Shown piece after piece: positions 26,780 to 38,679 of a DNA stretch of 64,000 nucleotides. How positions within the stretch are numbered: position 1 is the first letter of the stretch; every line of letters begins with the position of its first letter. A program made the position numbers and the translations under genes. The stretch is from Mycteria americana (lineage: Eukaryota; Chordata; Aves; Ciconiiformes; Ciconiidae), in NCBI RefSeq assembly GCF_035582795.1, contig NC_134367.1:110408062-110472061 (forward strand). The letters run 5' to 3'. A model generated the notes under the pieces. The model saw only the letters and a program-made list of their open reading frames with translations, was not told the DNA's origin and made no database searches.

Positions 26780-27016
26780 ATGCTCGCCCCCGGCTCGGCT
26801 CTGATGTTGGAGCAGGGCTGGCAAACAACAGGGGCAACGGGAAGCCTCCAGAACCCGAAGAAATTTAATAACCAGGACTTCAGCAGCCTGCGAGCCTTGT
26901 GTCTGAGCCAAGGACTGCTTTTTGAGGATGCCACCTTCCCCGCTCACGTCAGCTCCATCGGTCCCAGCCTGCTCCCAGAGGATAAGCTGTGGCGAATACA
27001 GTGGAAGAGGCCAACT
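26780..27016 (+). CDS. CAPN13: Calpain coding exon 1: N-terminal anchor and start of protease core 1
   Basis: Reads NNQDFSSLRALCLSQG, then LFEDATFP and SSIG, then WRIQWKRPT. This is the family pattern of a Q-D-F motif, a short helix, F-x-D-x-x-F-P, S-S-I-G and W-K-R-P that opens calpain protease core 1. A pyrimidine-rich tract and CAG at 26750-26767 look like a splice acceptor, so at least one 5' non-coding exon probably lies upstream. Three in-frame ATGs exist: 26741 (upstream of the acceptor), 26780 (A at -3) and 26804 (C at -3). I chose 26780 for its better context; 26804 would give an N-terminus closer in length to human CAPN13. The donor is ACT|gtgagt and the exon ends in phase 0. Confidence 0.85.
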
Positions 27017-27740
27017 GTGAGTGACGCCAGCAGGGGTGTTTCATAGCCCTGCTGCTGAATGGGAGCGCGGATGGCCGGGGGCTAAAGGCCTTCACCTTGG
27101 GGAAGGAGATCTGTGCTAAGCAGGGAAGTAAACCCCAAGGGGAACATTGGGAGTACAACGGTGCAAGGAGGGATCCTTGTTGTGGGATGTGTGGAGGGAA
27201 GATAACCTCTGTAATGTTAATGATTTCCTTGGGTACATTTCTGTAGGAAGTTTGTTTCTGCCTGTGAACCTCACTAAAACTAGTGTTCCCACTTTGATCT
27301 GCTCCTAGAAGACTTTGTGCAAACCTGAAAAGCTGTCAAATTCTATTAAAGATCTTTGATTTCTGTAATTCAAGCCACTGACGCAGCAATACCCATTTCA
27401 AAGTAATTGGGACAAGGCAGGAGATGAAGTATGTTTGTCTGCTGATTCCCAGTTGCAGTTTAATAGGCAGTTGTCATCATCTGGCATATGGATGTTTAAA
27501 TTGGGAGGTGGAATCACATACTCAGCTCTCTTATCCTAGGGCCTAATTCAGGGAATCTTTCCATGGTCAGACTGCACTGTATAGCACTGCTGTGTGCCAC
27601 TTGCTGCTGGTGCAGCTACTGGATTTGCCACGTGCTGCCATTTTGTTGGGTTTTGCTGAGTACACCACTAGTGCCTGTGGCCTTTGTCTTCCCTGGGCTG
27701 GAGCAAACCAGTTTATTTCCCTGGAGGCAGCCCCTCAGGG

Positions 27741-27781
27741 TGTAGAGACAGTAACTGTGAGGCTGTAGAGACAGGAACTGT
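27741..27781. repeat. Short direct repeat, period 23
   Basis: tgtagagacagtaactgt (27741-27758) recurs with one change at 27764-27781, inside calpain intron 1. Confidence 0.9.
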
Positions 27782-30700
27782 CTTGTACAGACAAGACAAC
27801 TAGGAAAAATTTATTTGGATGGCAGATACAAGTAGGGCAATGAGGGTATGCTGGAGCTTGGCAGTGCAGTGGCCTTGGCATAGCAGCAGCAGAATCTGCT
27901 GCTAGCATGGACGTTGAAAGCCATGGCTCACAGAAGGGAAGCAGGCTAGCCCAGGGAGCCTGCACAGCTGCTATATGTGGATGCCCGAATGGAAAGATAG
28001 GAAGCCCCAGCCCTGGTGTAAAAGGAATGCGATGTGGTGAAGTATCAGATGGAGCAGAATCTGCAGCCTGGACGCCAACAGGGCTGTGGCTGCTGTGTTG
28101 TGGTGATAGGGATGAGGCCTGAGGCTTGAACTTCTCACTGCAGGGCATGCAAGTGTCAGAGAAGTTGGATGCACAGAGGTACAGGCACTTCCAATCTGTG
28201 TCAGTGCTTTATCACATGGCTTGGTAGGTGTGGAGGTGCTGGGTGCAGATGTCTGGGTGTCCTCTGTGGAGCTGCTATGAAGGGATCATTCTCCTCTGCA
28301 GAAGCAGCTCCTACTGCTGGCTGAATATCTGGGCTTCTCCTCAGGCAGCCTTTCTTCAAATCTGGGTCCAGTGAGAATGCAGCTGGTGCTGTGTTTTTTA
28401 CACCAGCACTCTGCTTACCGGTTTGTAGCATGTGGGGATAATCTCTCTTGAAATAGGGGTTATAGTAGAAGAGTAACTAAAAAATGCAAAGGAGAGGAGT
28501 TAGTTGCCACCATTTCCAGACTGAGAAAGACAAATATATGATAACTAAGCATTAGACTCACAAAAGACAAAGATGCATATTAGAAAGGGCTCTCATGGGC
28601 ATTTTAAAGATGAATAAACTGGAATAAAATGTTATGATACAGTTCTGTTAAGTACTAACCGCCCTGGTGTTTTTGCCATTTGCAAGCAGCAGAGAAGCAT
28701 GGGATTTCAAAAGCATACAAACTGATTTAGAAACCCAAATACCACTAATTTTGAGGCACCGCAGTGTGGGATGAACATCTATTCTGTTCTAATATCCTGA
28801 GAGTTATTTCGTGTGCAAAGGGACTGACGTACCTTGCCAAAACCAGAACCTGCTGCTGTTAGTGCTTGAAGTTTGTTGGGTGAGGCAGGTGTTGGAGAAT
28901 TCCCTTACATTTTGCTGAATCCATGAAGATTAAGCTGATGAATGAAAGTTTTCATGAAACTGGTTTCAAAAATTTGCAGAGGTCCTCTCCTTCCCAGCAC
29001 TTCCCTTTTGAAGATTTTTTTTTTTTTCAGCAATCACTACACAGTTTTCAGCATCACCTCACCAAACTGACTGAAACTAATCACATCCAACAATTTTCCA
29101 GAGTTTTTTCAGGAAGGAGCAGGATGAAAAGTCATTGGCTTTCCTCCAAAAAATTAAACCATACCTTTATGGCCCAGGGTTCACAATGTGAACATTTAGA
29201 AGCCTTTTTTTCCATTATAGAGGTTAAGGCAGCATCACCAGCTGCTCTTCTACAACCTACTCAAGGGACAAGAGTTGAGACTGCTGATTCAACCGGCTCG
29301 TCTGGAACAGAAACCCAGGATGTCAGTGCTGAAGAAGGCTCCATTTTAATTTTTTTTTTTTCTTGGTTTGACCAAAATTTCCACCTGTAGCTGTTTCCCA
29401 ACCAGCCAGGCTTTGTCCTGCTAGACAAGGTGCAAGATGAAGGACAATGGCACCAACTGCCTGGGGAGCCCAACCAGAAGTTCTCAGACGTCACCACAAC
29501 ACCCGTGCTGTGTCATGGTGACATCAACGCGTGGCCTCTGTCTCCTGGCAGAATGAAGCAGGGGCAGAAGAAGTTGCTAAATAGCAGTGGTTGCTTTCCA
29601 CTTACAGAGCTGCAGATACTTTGAGCCAAGGGTCAGGAAGTAAATAAAACTATATTTGCATTTCAAATGTCCTGAAAGGCCAGCACTGCGTCCAGCTGCC
29701 TCTGGGAGTTGGTCCTCCAGGAGGAAGAGGGAAGGCTGTAGTGTTTGGAGTCAAAGTGCCCCATTCCTGGTTTCTCAGTTGGGCACCTCTCACCTGTGCA
29801 GAAATGTTCATAAACTCTTTGTTCTTAGGTCATTGCAATGCTAACTGTAAGGATACATGATCCCAGGTGTTTAAGCTACCTAAATTCCTCGGCAAAGAGA
29901 TATCTATAATTTCCCCAAGGAAGACTGTTTCTTACCTGAATACGTCTCCCAGAGAGTAAGCGTCGTTGCATCCTGCTGACAGAGCACGGCCGATTTAATC
30001 TATGTCTATATTTTTCTCAGCCTCCACTATTAGCTCCCTCTGACATTAAAAAAAATTGGCTGGAAATGTACCTGTGACAAAACTGGCATCTTGGTCCTAA
30101 TAATCTCTTAGCCTCCACTTTCTGAGTCATATAGTATCTGGATATTTAAGTGGTAGATAGATAGCAATTATAACTGCTGTCATTGTTCCAGATCCAATTG
30201 AGCAGTTGAGCAACATGCTGCTTCTATTTTACCTTGTACATTGTCAAGAGAATTGCCAATTACATTCAGACTTGGGAGTCTTCATATCTGGGGGTAATGT
30301 ATAAAGTAGAGAGAAAACAGCTTGATTTTCAGACAGCAATAGTCAGTGGTGACAGTCAGAAACAACTTATTTTGACTTGTAAAGTGAGCTGATTTAACAT
30401 GGGAGTCCCTGAAGGGGGAGGTGGATCAGGAGCACCAAGACAACATTTGAAATGTCACTTTTCCGAACTCTGCAGTAGTTGCAGTTTCCCATCAGATGGG
30501 AACTGCTTCAGGCTGTTTTCATCCCCAGGCCCTCTGTCTACGTCCATTGAAACGTGTGCTATTTGTAACAGAGATTTTGCATGTGGTGCTTCAAGCATTA
30601 CTAGAGGTGGGGCTGGAGGTATGGGGTACAGCAGGAGCTCTGCAATTAATGGGTCTTTTGGTTCACCCACAGTTTGGAGAAATGGAAAAGAGTTTTATTT

Positions 30701-32817
30701 TAGACTGAACAAAGTATTTTCTATAGCTGGGCTTTTCTAAAGATCATTAAAAGGGAAATTCTCCTTGAAGAGTTATGGCAGATATTAAAAACTGAGATGC
30801 TGCTTTAAAAAAATGTTAAGAACACATTCTTTCATTGTTTGGTGCTTTTCCTTCACACAAGCAATTGAGTGGAACAGAGGAAGTCACAAAATGATTTGCT
30901 GTTGCTGAATATACATTTTAAATCAATTAATGTTTCAGCTAAAGATTTCACTCTGTTCTGATCATAATGCATAATACTATACAGATGCAGAAAGAAACTG
31001 AACTAGGATGATCCAGCCAACGTGAATTGTGGTGGTGCTGAATCCTGAGTGCTTTATTTTTGCTAACATTGCTTATATTTTCAAACACAGCATGTGTGAG
31101 GGGAGAGAGATTGCCACGTATGCAGCAGTGCCTTGGCCCTGAGCCAGGGATAGCCCAACATGGTGCTTGATACGGTGCCCGTTACAAACATGGTTAAGGA
31201 TAGTCCCTGATCTTCAGTGCTTATGCTTTATAAGGCTAAAATGGGCAGAGGGTGAAGCTGCTGAAGGTTTTTCTAAAGAGTCTTCAAGGTCACAGACTGC
31301 TGCTCCTGCAGCTGCTCACCTTTCATCTCTTGGGGACCCTGTAGCTACCTTATGCAGTGAGGGTTTGCTGAGCAAGAGCTGGTGTAGGAGGGTCCATCCT
31401 CTGTTTAACATAGGCTGTGACTTGTGTGCGGGGCAACCAGACGAGAGGGAAAAGCTGCAAGGTGGCCAGTGGAGGTCTGAGGGTCAGCATGAGAAAAATC
31501 CCTGAGTGCCTCTGATGTGACTTGTAGGAGGGTGCACAGTGAAAGGACTGTCTGAAATAGCCGACATGGGTTTCCTCTGCATCATCGCAGTCTGTTCGTA
31601 GCATCAGGGCATGGACTCCTTGCGTATTTGTCTCATGTCTCTGGTGTCAGGGGAAGGGAAGAGTAGAGTCTAAAAGAAGTTCTTGGATAGAAGCCACAGA
31701 AAGAGGCTGCTTTCATGTGAACTTGGGCAAGGGATATACCTTGTTCCCTTAGCAGAGACTCAGGGAACCATGCTATTGCACTTAGCATCTAAAAAGCATT
31801 GGGGAAAACGATATGCTTTGAGTCAATGCTTGTTTGCTGGAAGAAGTGATTCATCATTTGATTCGGTAGTTTTGCAAGAGGGCTTGTTCACATTTTTTCC
31901 TATCTTCCTCTGTCCCTTCCCAAAGCAAATGTAACCTTCTTTCAGCAACAGAGTGCCTATCATGATTCTACACTGCTTTTGGTCATTGGTATTAGTTTAT
32001 TGGCATTTTATTTAATTCCCAGAGATTTCCAGGAAGTAACATTAATGTTAAGGAATTCTGAACCCAGGAACTGACTAAACCAAAATGGGCCTTTTAAAGA
32101 AGAAATTCATTTTGAAGTTAGGATCTTTCCAGACAGATAAGCTGTGCTGGAGTTCCTACTGCATCAGCCTTAGTCTGTCTGTAGCTGGAGGGGAGAAAAA
32201 GATAGATTTTATTCAGGCAAGAAATCAGACAACAGTTTGAAGTTAACCTAAAAACTTAGCTCTAATAGCACAGGGGACAAATGAAGAAAAACCTCCCCCC
32301 CAAAAAAAGAGGAAAAAGAAATATGGATTGTTACATGAGCTGCTTTAATAAGGCAAGCTATGAGAAATGTGCGGTGATGAGGGACAGTGCTGTGCCGCAC
32401 TACCTGCAGGTCTGTCCCTGTGGGGCCGTTCTCTGGCACGAGCCAAAGCTGCCCGCCAGCTGGTCGTGGTGGCGTTCACAGCTTCAGTATATCCCGGAGG
32501 CCACAAGGCCCTTGGATCCTGTTCAGTATTTCTCCTTGATGAAAATCAAAATCAATTCACCTTATTTTTGAGTGTGCATGTGCAATCAGTGTAATTGAAC
32601 GAGAGCAGCATTTCCCGGCTGCCATTGTCTCAGCTCTTGCCTACTCAGCTGATTGCATCTGACCTCGACTTCAGAGTCCATATCTTTGGGCCGAGGAAGC
32701 TGCAGTGCATCACCATTTATTACACCTGTCTTTCTGCACGGGTTTTAGATGAGGAGGGTTTATTTGCATAGTATCTCTGGGCTCTGTTGCTTTCAGGAAG
32801 GGCTGGTTTCGGGGGGG

Positions 32818-33064
32818 AATCACAGAATCGTATAGGTTAGAAAAGACCTTTAAGATCATCGAGTCCAACCGTAAACCTAACACTGCCAAGTCCACCACTA
32901 CACCGTGTCCCTAAGCACCTCATCCAAACGTCTTTTAAATACCTCCAGGGATGGTGACTCCACCACTTCCCTGGGCAGCCTGTTCCAATGCTTGATAACC
33001 CTTTCAGTGAAGTCAAATTTCCTCATATCCAGTCTAAACCTCCCCTGGCGCAACTTGAGGCCAA
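32818..33064 (-). mobile_element. CR1 LINE 3' end fragment, inverted, in calpain intron 1
   Basis: Begins on the + strand with aatcacagaatcgtataggt, the reverse complement of a CR1 3' tail, and continues through text complementary to the CR1 RT C-terminus and 3' UTR (tccctaagcacctcatccaa; ttcccTGGGCAGCCTGTTCC). It ends abruptly after caacttgaggcca, a typical 5' truncation. It corresponds to roughly the last 250 bp of the copy at 6610-7760 and is antisense to the calpain transcript. Confidence 0.93.
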
Positions 33065-36000
33065 TGCACATGTCCCGGGTTGAGGGGAAAGCAGCGCTCC
33101 TATGATGGTCTGTTGACTCACCCGCTTCCCTGTTTCTCAGGCTGGGGAGTCAGCTAGCAGGATTATATGGCTGTGGTGGCCACAGGGGAATAGTCGATAA
33201 CACCGGGACACTTTGAATACTTTAGCTTGTACTGAATGGTCTGAGTGCGAGGTTTCAAGACTTCTAAGGAAACTGTCTCTCAAAGGCTCGGGGTAGACAG
33301 GGCTACCTCTCTTGTTTACATCCTTTATATTTACCTCCTTTGTTCGCAGTTGTCGTTGTTTTTTAGCACTGAGCCCCACAAAGCAACAGGTTGCAGATAA
33401 ATCTGAGCTGGTTTCTGTTTCTGCTGGCTGTTGGACACCAGTCCGTCCTGCAGCACGACTTTACTTGTGGGGTCCCCACCTGCGCAGAGTCTGAGGCCCT
33501 CATTCCTCCATTGTGAGAGAGCGAGCTGGAGCAGAGGAGGGGTTTTCTTAAGCAACTGAGGCATTTGTGTTGAAAACAGGCAATTAGGAATTGAGCTATT
33601 CTGCTGTAAAGCAGGGAATTGAGTTCTGGTGGTACAAGCAAACCCCTTGAGATTAGCCTGGTTTTTCCTGTCTAAGAGAATGTCAAAGAAAAGCAGAACA
33701 TGAGTTTAAAAAAAAAAAAGATTCGGCAGCTTCAAGGAAACAGATTCCTGATTCCCATGAGGTCTAATAAACACAAAACTGTGGATAGAGCCTCCAGCCT
33801 GGGAAGTCCTTTAGCCCCCATGTGATGGAGAGTGTGGGAGGATGTATGCGGGAGGAGCATTAGTTTCGGCTTGCTTGGTTATCCTGCTCCCTCTCCAAGC
33901 TGTCGGAGATAAGTCATTGCAACAGGCAGATGTTCAGTGTGACCCAGCGCAGCTCATCCTTTGTTCTGCCCTACCTCATTACTCCAACTGGCTTATTTCT
34001 GTGTTAGCTGTTCTGGGGAGGTTTCCTGTGGCTATGGGATGTATGACAGTGGTGTGCCTGACCCCTCCTCAGCACACTGCTAGGCAATGCCCTCAGCCCA
34101 GGGAACTGCAATACCACGGTTGCTTCTTAATCCAGAGCAGCACTATTACAGGGACAGCAGTGATGCTGAATTAAGATTTGTCCAGCTGAGAACAGAGTTT
34201 AGCTTTCACTCAATAGCAGCCTTTTTATTTTTCTTAATCGGTGTGTGTCGAAGAGGGAGCACTGTGCCTTGCAATGGCAGGATGCGTCAGGAAGGTGAAG
34301 GTGAAGCTGGAGCAGGAGGGAGCAACACAAGTGCAGCCAAAGGGAAAGATGCGGTGCTGTGGCAGGAACAGAAGCGGGGCTGGGATTTTACTGTAGGGTT
34401 AAGGTGAACTGATTGGGAGGTGGCTCTGCAAAGAGTCATCTCTTGCCTCTTAACCCTCAGTGGTCTTGTGCCTGCACTCAGGATCATGCTGAGAAATCTG
34501 TGGAAAAGTGGCCATGGCCAGACCACCATACTGAGCAGCAACCTGCAGTCAGACTGGCTTACACTGCCCATGAAATCCCACCTAGGGCTTCCAATTTTCC
34601 ACAAAAATGTCTGACTGAGTTCTTTACATATGTCTGCATATGGCTACATCTATACTACTCACCCCCAGCTTCTTCTGGGGACTTGCTCTTCCATAAAAAT
34701 GCTGAGCAATTATAAAAAGAAATTTAGAGACAAATGCTTGTACAGGGTGTTCTCCTTCCACCTCTCAAATTAATTTTCCATCTTGCCCTTTGGATAAACA
34801 GTACTTCTGTGGTAAGACCGTTCTCTAGAGGATGAACTGGTTTGAACTTGAACTTCTCTTTTATTTTGAATATGGAATGAAGTCTTCAGTGGGCCAAGGA
34901 AAGCGAGTGATGATAGCTTTGTCCTGGGGGGATGAGTTCAGGCAGAGTGCTTGACTCGCAGCCCATATGGTTGCCTTCACTGCTGGACTCGTAGCTACTC
35001 TGAGAAGAGACCATGTGCCTCCTTAAGCTCCCTCTTCTTTCCCCCTCCAGCTAAAACTGAAAAGCCTTGAGGAAAATGCCACAAAGCCTCATCATAATTT
35101 CTCAGTGAAATAGGGCACTGCTTCTGGACAGACTTATAGTTAAATCTCTAGTTTCTCTATTTGTCATGCAATTTAAGCACTAGCTTAAATAGTGAGGCTT
35201 GCGCGTTTTGTGTAGCACTAACTATGTGCGTGGCTGTGTTTTGCAATAATAAATGATAGTTTCTGTTGGTTTATGACTGCTCTGTTCTTGCCTTTGAAGG
35301 AAGAGAAGTTAATTGGAGACTTCCTTTCCTTCCGGTTGAGAAGGCCCAGCTTTCCAAAGCACTGCACCCATCACAATTATGTCCTCTCTAAGCTCTTTCA
35401 GAAACCCTCTGCGCTTAGTTCAGGCTCTGCACAGCATCCTTCAAGGGAACAGCCATTGCACCACTGACTTCAGGGGTCACACTCTTCCAGAGCTCTTCTG
35501 AGTATCTGGTCTTGCAATTCCCCACCACTGCCCCCTCCTGCCCTTGCTTCAGCTTCTCCTTGTCCCCTGCCCTTCCTTGGCTCACACCCAGCACTGTGCA
35601 AAGAGCCCGTGCTCTGTGCACCGCATCCTTTCGAAGCGTGCCCACGCTGCCTCTTTTCCTCAAGCCCACAGAGAGGTGGCTACACTCAGAAGCACAAACC
35701 TCTTGTTAAAACCCGCCCCGCCATTTCTGACCGCGGTGCACGCAGCAAGGAGGACTGCTGCCTTGTCAGCCAGCGGCACTGCTGTCAGCTCGGGGGGAAT
35801 TCACCTTGCGTTTGCTGTGTGGTTTCTGCAGAGGGATGGCTGCTGAGCAGCCCCTTTTCCATGGCTAGCCACATGCTCTGTGTTGCTTTCCAGTTATTGC
35901 CCCCTAAGTCTGTGGGGAGTACACCCCACTGGAAGCAGAGCTTAGCGTGTTGTGGGTGGGGATTAGAGCGAGAGTGTTTGACTTCAGTCATATGCACTGA

Positions 36001-37597
36001 CAGATGCAGCTATGCACGTTCCTCAGAGCCCCGCCACTCTGCCTGGGGCAACTAAGGCTTCAACAGCCTCAGAAATTATGGGGGAACAAAAATACTCATT
36101 CCTTTGTGCTGCTGGTTTTCTGGGATGGCTATTGGCAAGTTGGACGCACACAAGGGCACAGGCCAAGTTCAGAGCCTTGTCCTGCAGGTTACTCTTTCCT
36201 GCTTGTGGGAGGTTTTGAATTCACCCGGGTGAGGGAGGGGAAATAGAGGCAGGGAGAAGATAAAGCTGGGACAGATGTAGAGGGGAAGGGAGAAGAGCTG
36301 AGAGCTGCTGCTTCCCTGTATGGTGACCAGCCGCCGCTGCTGCTGCTGACCACCGCTTCTTAGGTCTGCTCCCATGCTATGGGTAAATGTCTTATCGCAA
36401 ATCCCCAAAGTCCCGGGATAGGCATGGATGGCTGTGTGAAAGCATCTGTCAAGGAAAATGTGTGCCCAGGCTGCTATCCCTGGTGTCGGCAGTGCTGTGA
36501 GAGCACGATCTGTCTGCCAGCCTGGAGCAGCAGTGGTGCGTTGCATTTGTCCTGACAGGGAAACTTCTTAGAGGGGTTTGATCATCGTGAAGCCGTTTCA
36601 GAAAACTGACAGTGTTTGCTAACGCTGAGCTCACGCAACCATGCGAGTCACGAGTCACGTTGTGCGCTGGTCTCATTTTTGTGCAGCATGTCAAATCAAT
36701 TGGGGAGAATAAATGCCAGGGCCTGCTTAAGGAAGAGCTGCTATATTATTTTTCTTACTCAGATGTTTTTCTCCCTTTTATCTCTCCATTTTCTTAGGTG
36801 TGCGGTGACTTTCCTATTTAAGGCTGATAGCTCTTTCAAAACAGAGCCTTACCCAGTTGGGGTGTGCCAAGGGTTACTCACAGGGGATGCTTGGGTCATT
36901 CCTGCCTGAGCACTCAGATATCCCAGGGCAATAGCAGATGCAGGTGGGGGAATGGTTCACATTTCTGTGCGCAAGGCCAAGCTCTGAAGTGTTTCCCCTT
37001 CGCTGCCCAAGCAAGACTCTCAAGGAATGCAAGGAAAATTCTCCCTGAATTAAAAACAAGTCAGCCAGGCCCGTGGGATTTTGCAGCCAGAGATTAAGCC
37101 CTCTTTCTATAGCTTCCTCACCAGAAGCGATGAAAAGCAGCCCAGGCTGATCTGTATTAGTCCTGCATGGAAACACGAAAGGCTTAGCGAGTAAAACATT
37201 CCCAGACTCAGTGCTGAGCTGAAGTACAGACCCTGCTCCACTTTGCTTGGAAACTTCTGTGTCTCTGCCCTACTGTCACCCAGGAAAGTGCATGATTTCA
37301 CAGGCAGGCTCAGAGCTCTCTCTGAAAGGTGTTGGTAGCATTAGAGAAACACGAATGAAAACTCAGTGAGCACCCAGCAACAAGTCCCCATCCCTAGGAA
37401 CAGCTGAGCAGACTAAAGAAGAGATGCCTGAGTATCTCCTCTGGTTTTGTTGGTGACAGGCAACAAAACATCAGGGCTCAAGAGAAATAGTTTTCAGCTG
37501 TGGAAAAGGCAGGCAAGCAAAGGTCTTCAAGGGGCAGGAACACACTGCTGGCAAAGGCTGGGTACCCACACTGCTCTTTGCATTTTCTTTCTTCCAG

Positions 37598-37667
37598 GAA
37601 CTTCAGAGAAATCCTTATTTGATTGTGGATGGAGTTAGCAGATTTGATATCATGCAAGGAGAAATAG
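37598..37667 (+). CDS. CAPN13: Calpain coding exon 2 (70 bp), oxyanion Gln
   Basis: The acceptor is ttttctttcttccag and the donor is ATAG|gtaagg. The exon is 70 bp, the recalled size of the matching exon in other calpains. It enters in phase 0 and leaves one base into a glycine codon. It reads ELQRNPYLIVDGVSRFDIMQ and then GEI. The Q-G pair (Gln99) is the oxyanion-hole glutamine upstream of the catalytic Cys. The text VSRFDI.QG is closer to CAPN13 than to CAPN1 or CAPN2. Confidence 0.93.
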
Positions 37668-38483
37668 GTAAGGTCATATTCCTGTTTTGGAAAAGATTGA
37701 CACAAAGCGATACCCTGTGATTGCTTCGCTATGTTCTGAGTGCTTGGTGGGAAGATGTGGACCATGGGTAGCTGCAGTAAACAATCAGTGCAGGTCAATC
37801 CAGACTCACGCAAGTTCACACACAACTTATTGCAGGTATTTAACAGGATTCCCAAATGCAGCAGGTCTAATCCCTGTTACTCATATACAGCACCTGCTCT
37901 CTGTATATAAGGACAAGCATAGAAAGGGAGGTCCAGCTGAGATCAGGCAGATGCTTCAAGCACAGGGTCAAGCACAGTTCTGGGGTAAGTAGGCACAGCT
38001 CCAACATCTGTAAGACTGAATTTTATATTCATCCTGCCTCCATCTGGTGACTCTCAGTGTTTTCTTTTCTATGGATATTTCTGTCCATCTTCTCTGATCC
38101 TTACCTAGACATGTGTCTGCACCCTGTATTGGTTCCATCTTTTTCTCCTGGCCCATAACCATGTTTGTCTTTGGGAGTGGCTCTGCTCCCATATAGGAAG
38201 AAATGTCTTCCCATTTCTCACCCCACGGAGAGGTTTGAAGATTTCCTAAACAATGTTCTAGACTGCAAGTCTCAATATGACCACAAAAGATAGGAGGAGC
38301 ATAAAAGTAGAAAAAGATCGCTGGGTGGCATCAGGGTTCCCAGGGGCCATTGCTGGTGAATACTGGGTAGTGTTTCAGTATTTTGGGGGTGAGAAGGGAG
38401 ACAGAAGAACGTTGGTTTCTTTTAACAAGCTAGTTCTTAAATGTCTTAGATGTTGAAGTCCACTCTCCTAAAGAGTTAGTTAT

Positions 38484-38521
38484 GTCCACAACAGTGACCA
38501 CAGTTAGGTCCACAACAGTGA
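38484..38521. repeat. Short direct repeat, period 24, before exon 3
   Basis: The 14-mer gtccacaacagtga is at 38484-38497 and 38508-38521, ending 39 bp before calpain exon 3, in the branch-point zone of intron 2. Confidence 0.9.
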
Positions 38522-38560
38522 GTAACTGACTGAATGCACTGGATTCTTCCCTCCCTTGAG

Positions 38561-38679
38561 GTGGCTGCTGGATGCTGGCTGCCCTGGGCTCCCTGACACT
38601 GCAGAAGCAATTTTTGGAAAATGTTTTACCAAGGGACCAAGGATTCCAGGATGATTATGCTGGGATTTTTCATTTCCGG
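38561..38679 (+). CDS. CAPN13: Calpain coding exon 3 (119 bp), catalytic cysteine
   Basis: The acceptor is ctcccttgag and the donor is CGG|gtatgt. Length is 119 bp, the standard calpain size. The split codon from exon 2 gives Gly103, followed by GCWMLAALGSLTLQ; Cys105 is the nucleophile. The residue before it is Gly (GGC) where nearly all calpains have Asp (GDCW), and Met follows the Trp where Phe or Leu is usual. The exon ends YAGIFHFR, which joins FWQYG in exon 4 as in the family. Confidence 0.93.

Larger units (their letters stand above)
27017..37597 (+). other. CAPN13: Calpain intron 1 (10.6 kb)
   Basis: The largest intron. It starts gtgagt and ends tttctttcttccag. It holds an inverted CR1 3' end (32818-33064), the small direct repeat at 27741-27781, and a CCGCCGCTGCTGCTGCTG run at about 36331. 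The 155-codon frame at 28923-29390 has no known motif and is treated as chance. No second gene was recognised on either strand. Confidence 0.75.

Noticed and set aside
28923..29390. 155-codon open frame inside calpain intron 1
   Set aside because: Low-complexity F runs from T tracts and no known motif; treated as a chance frame.
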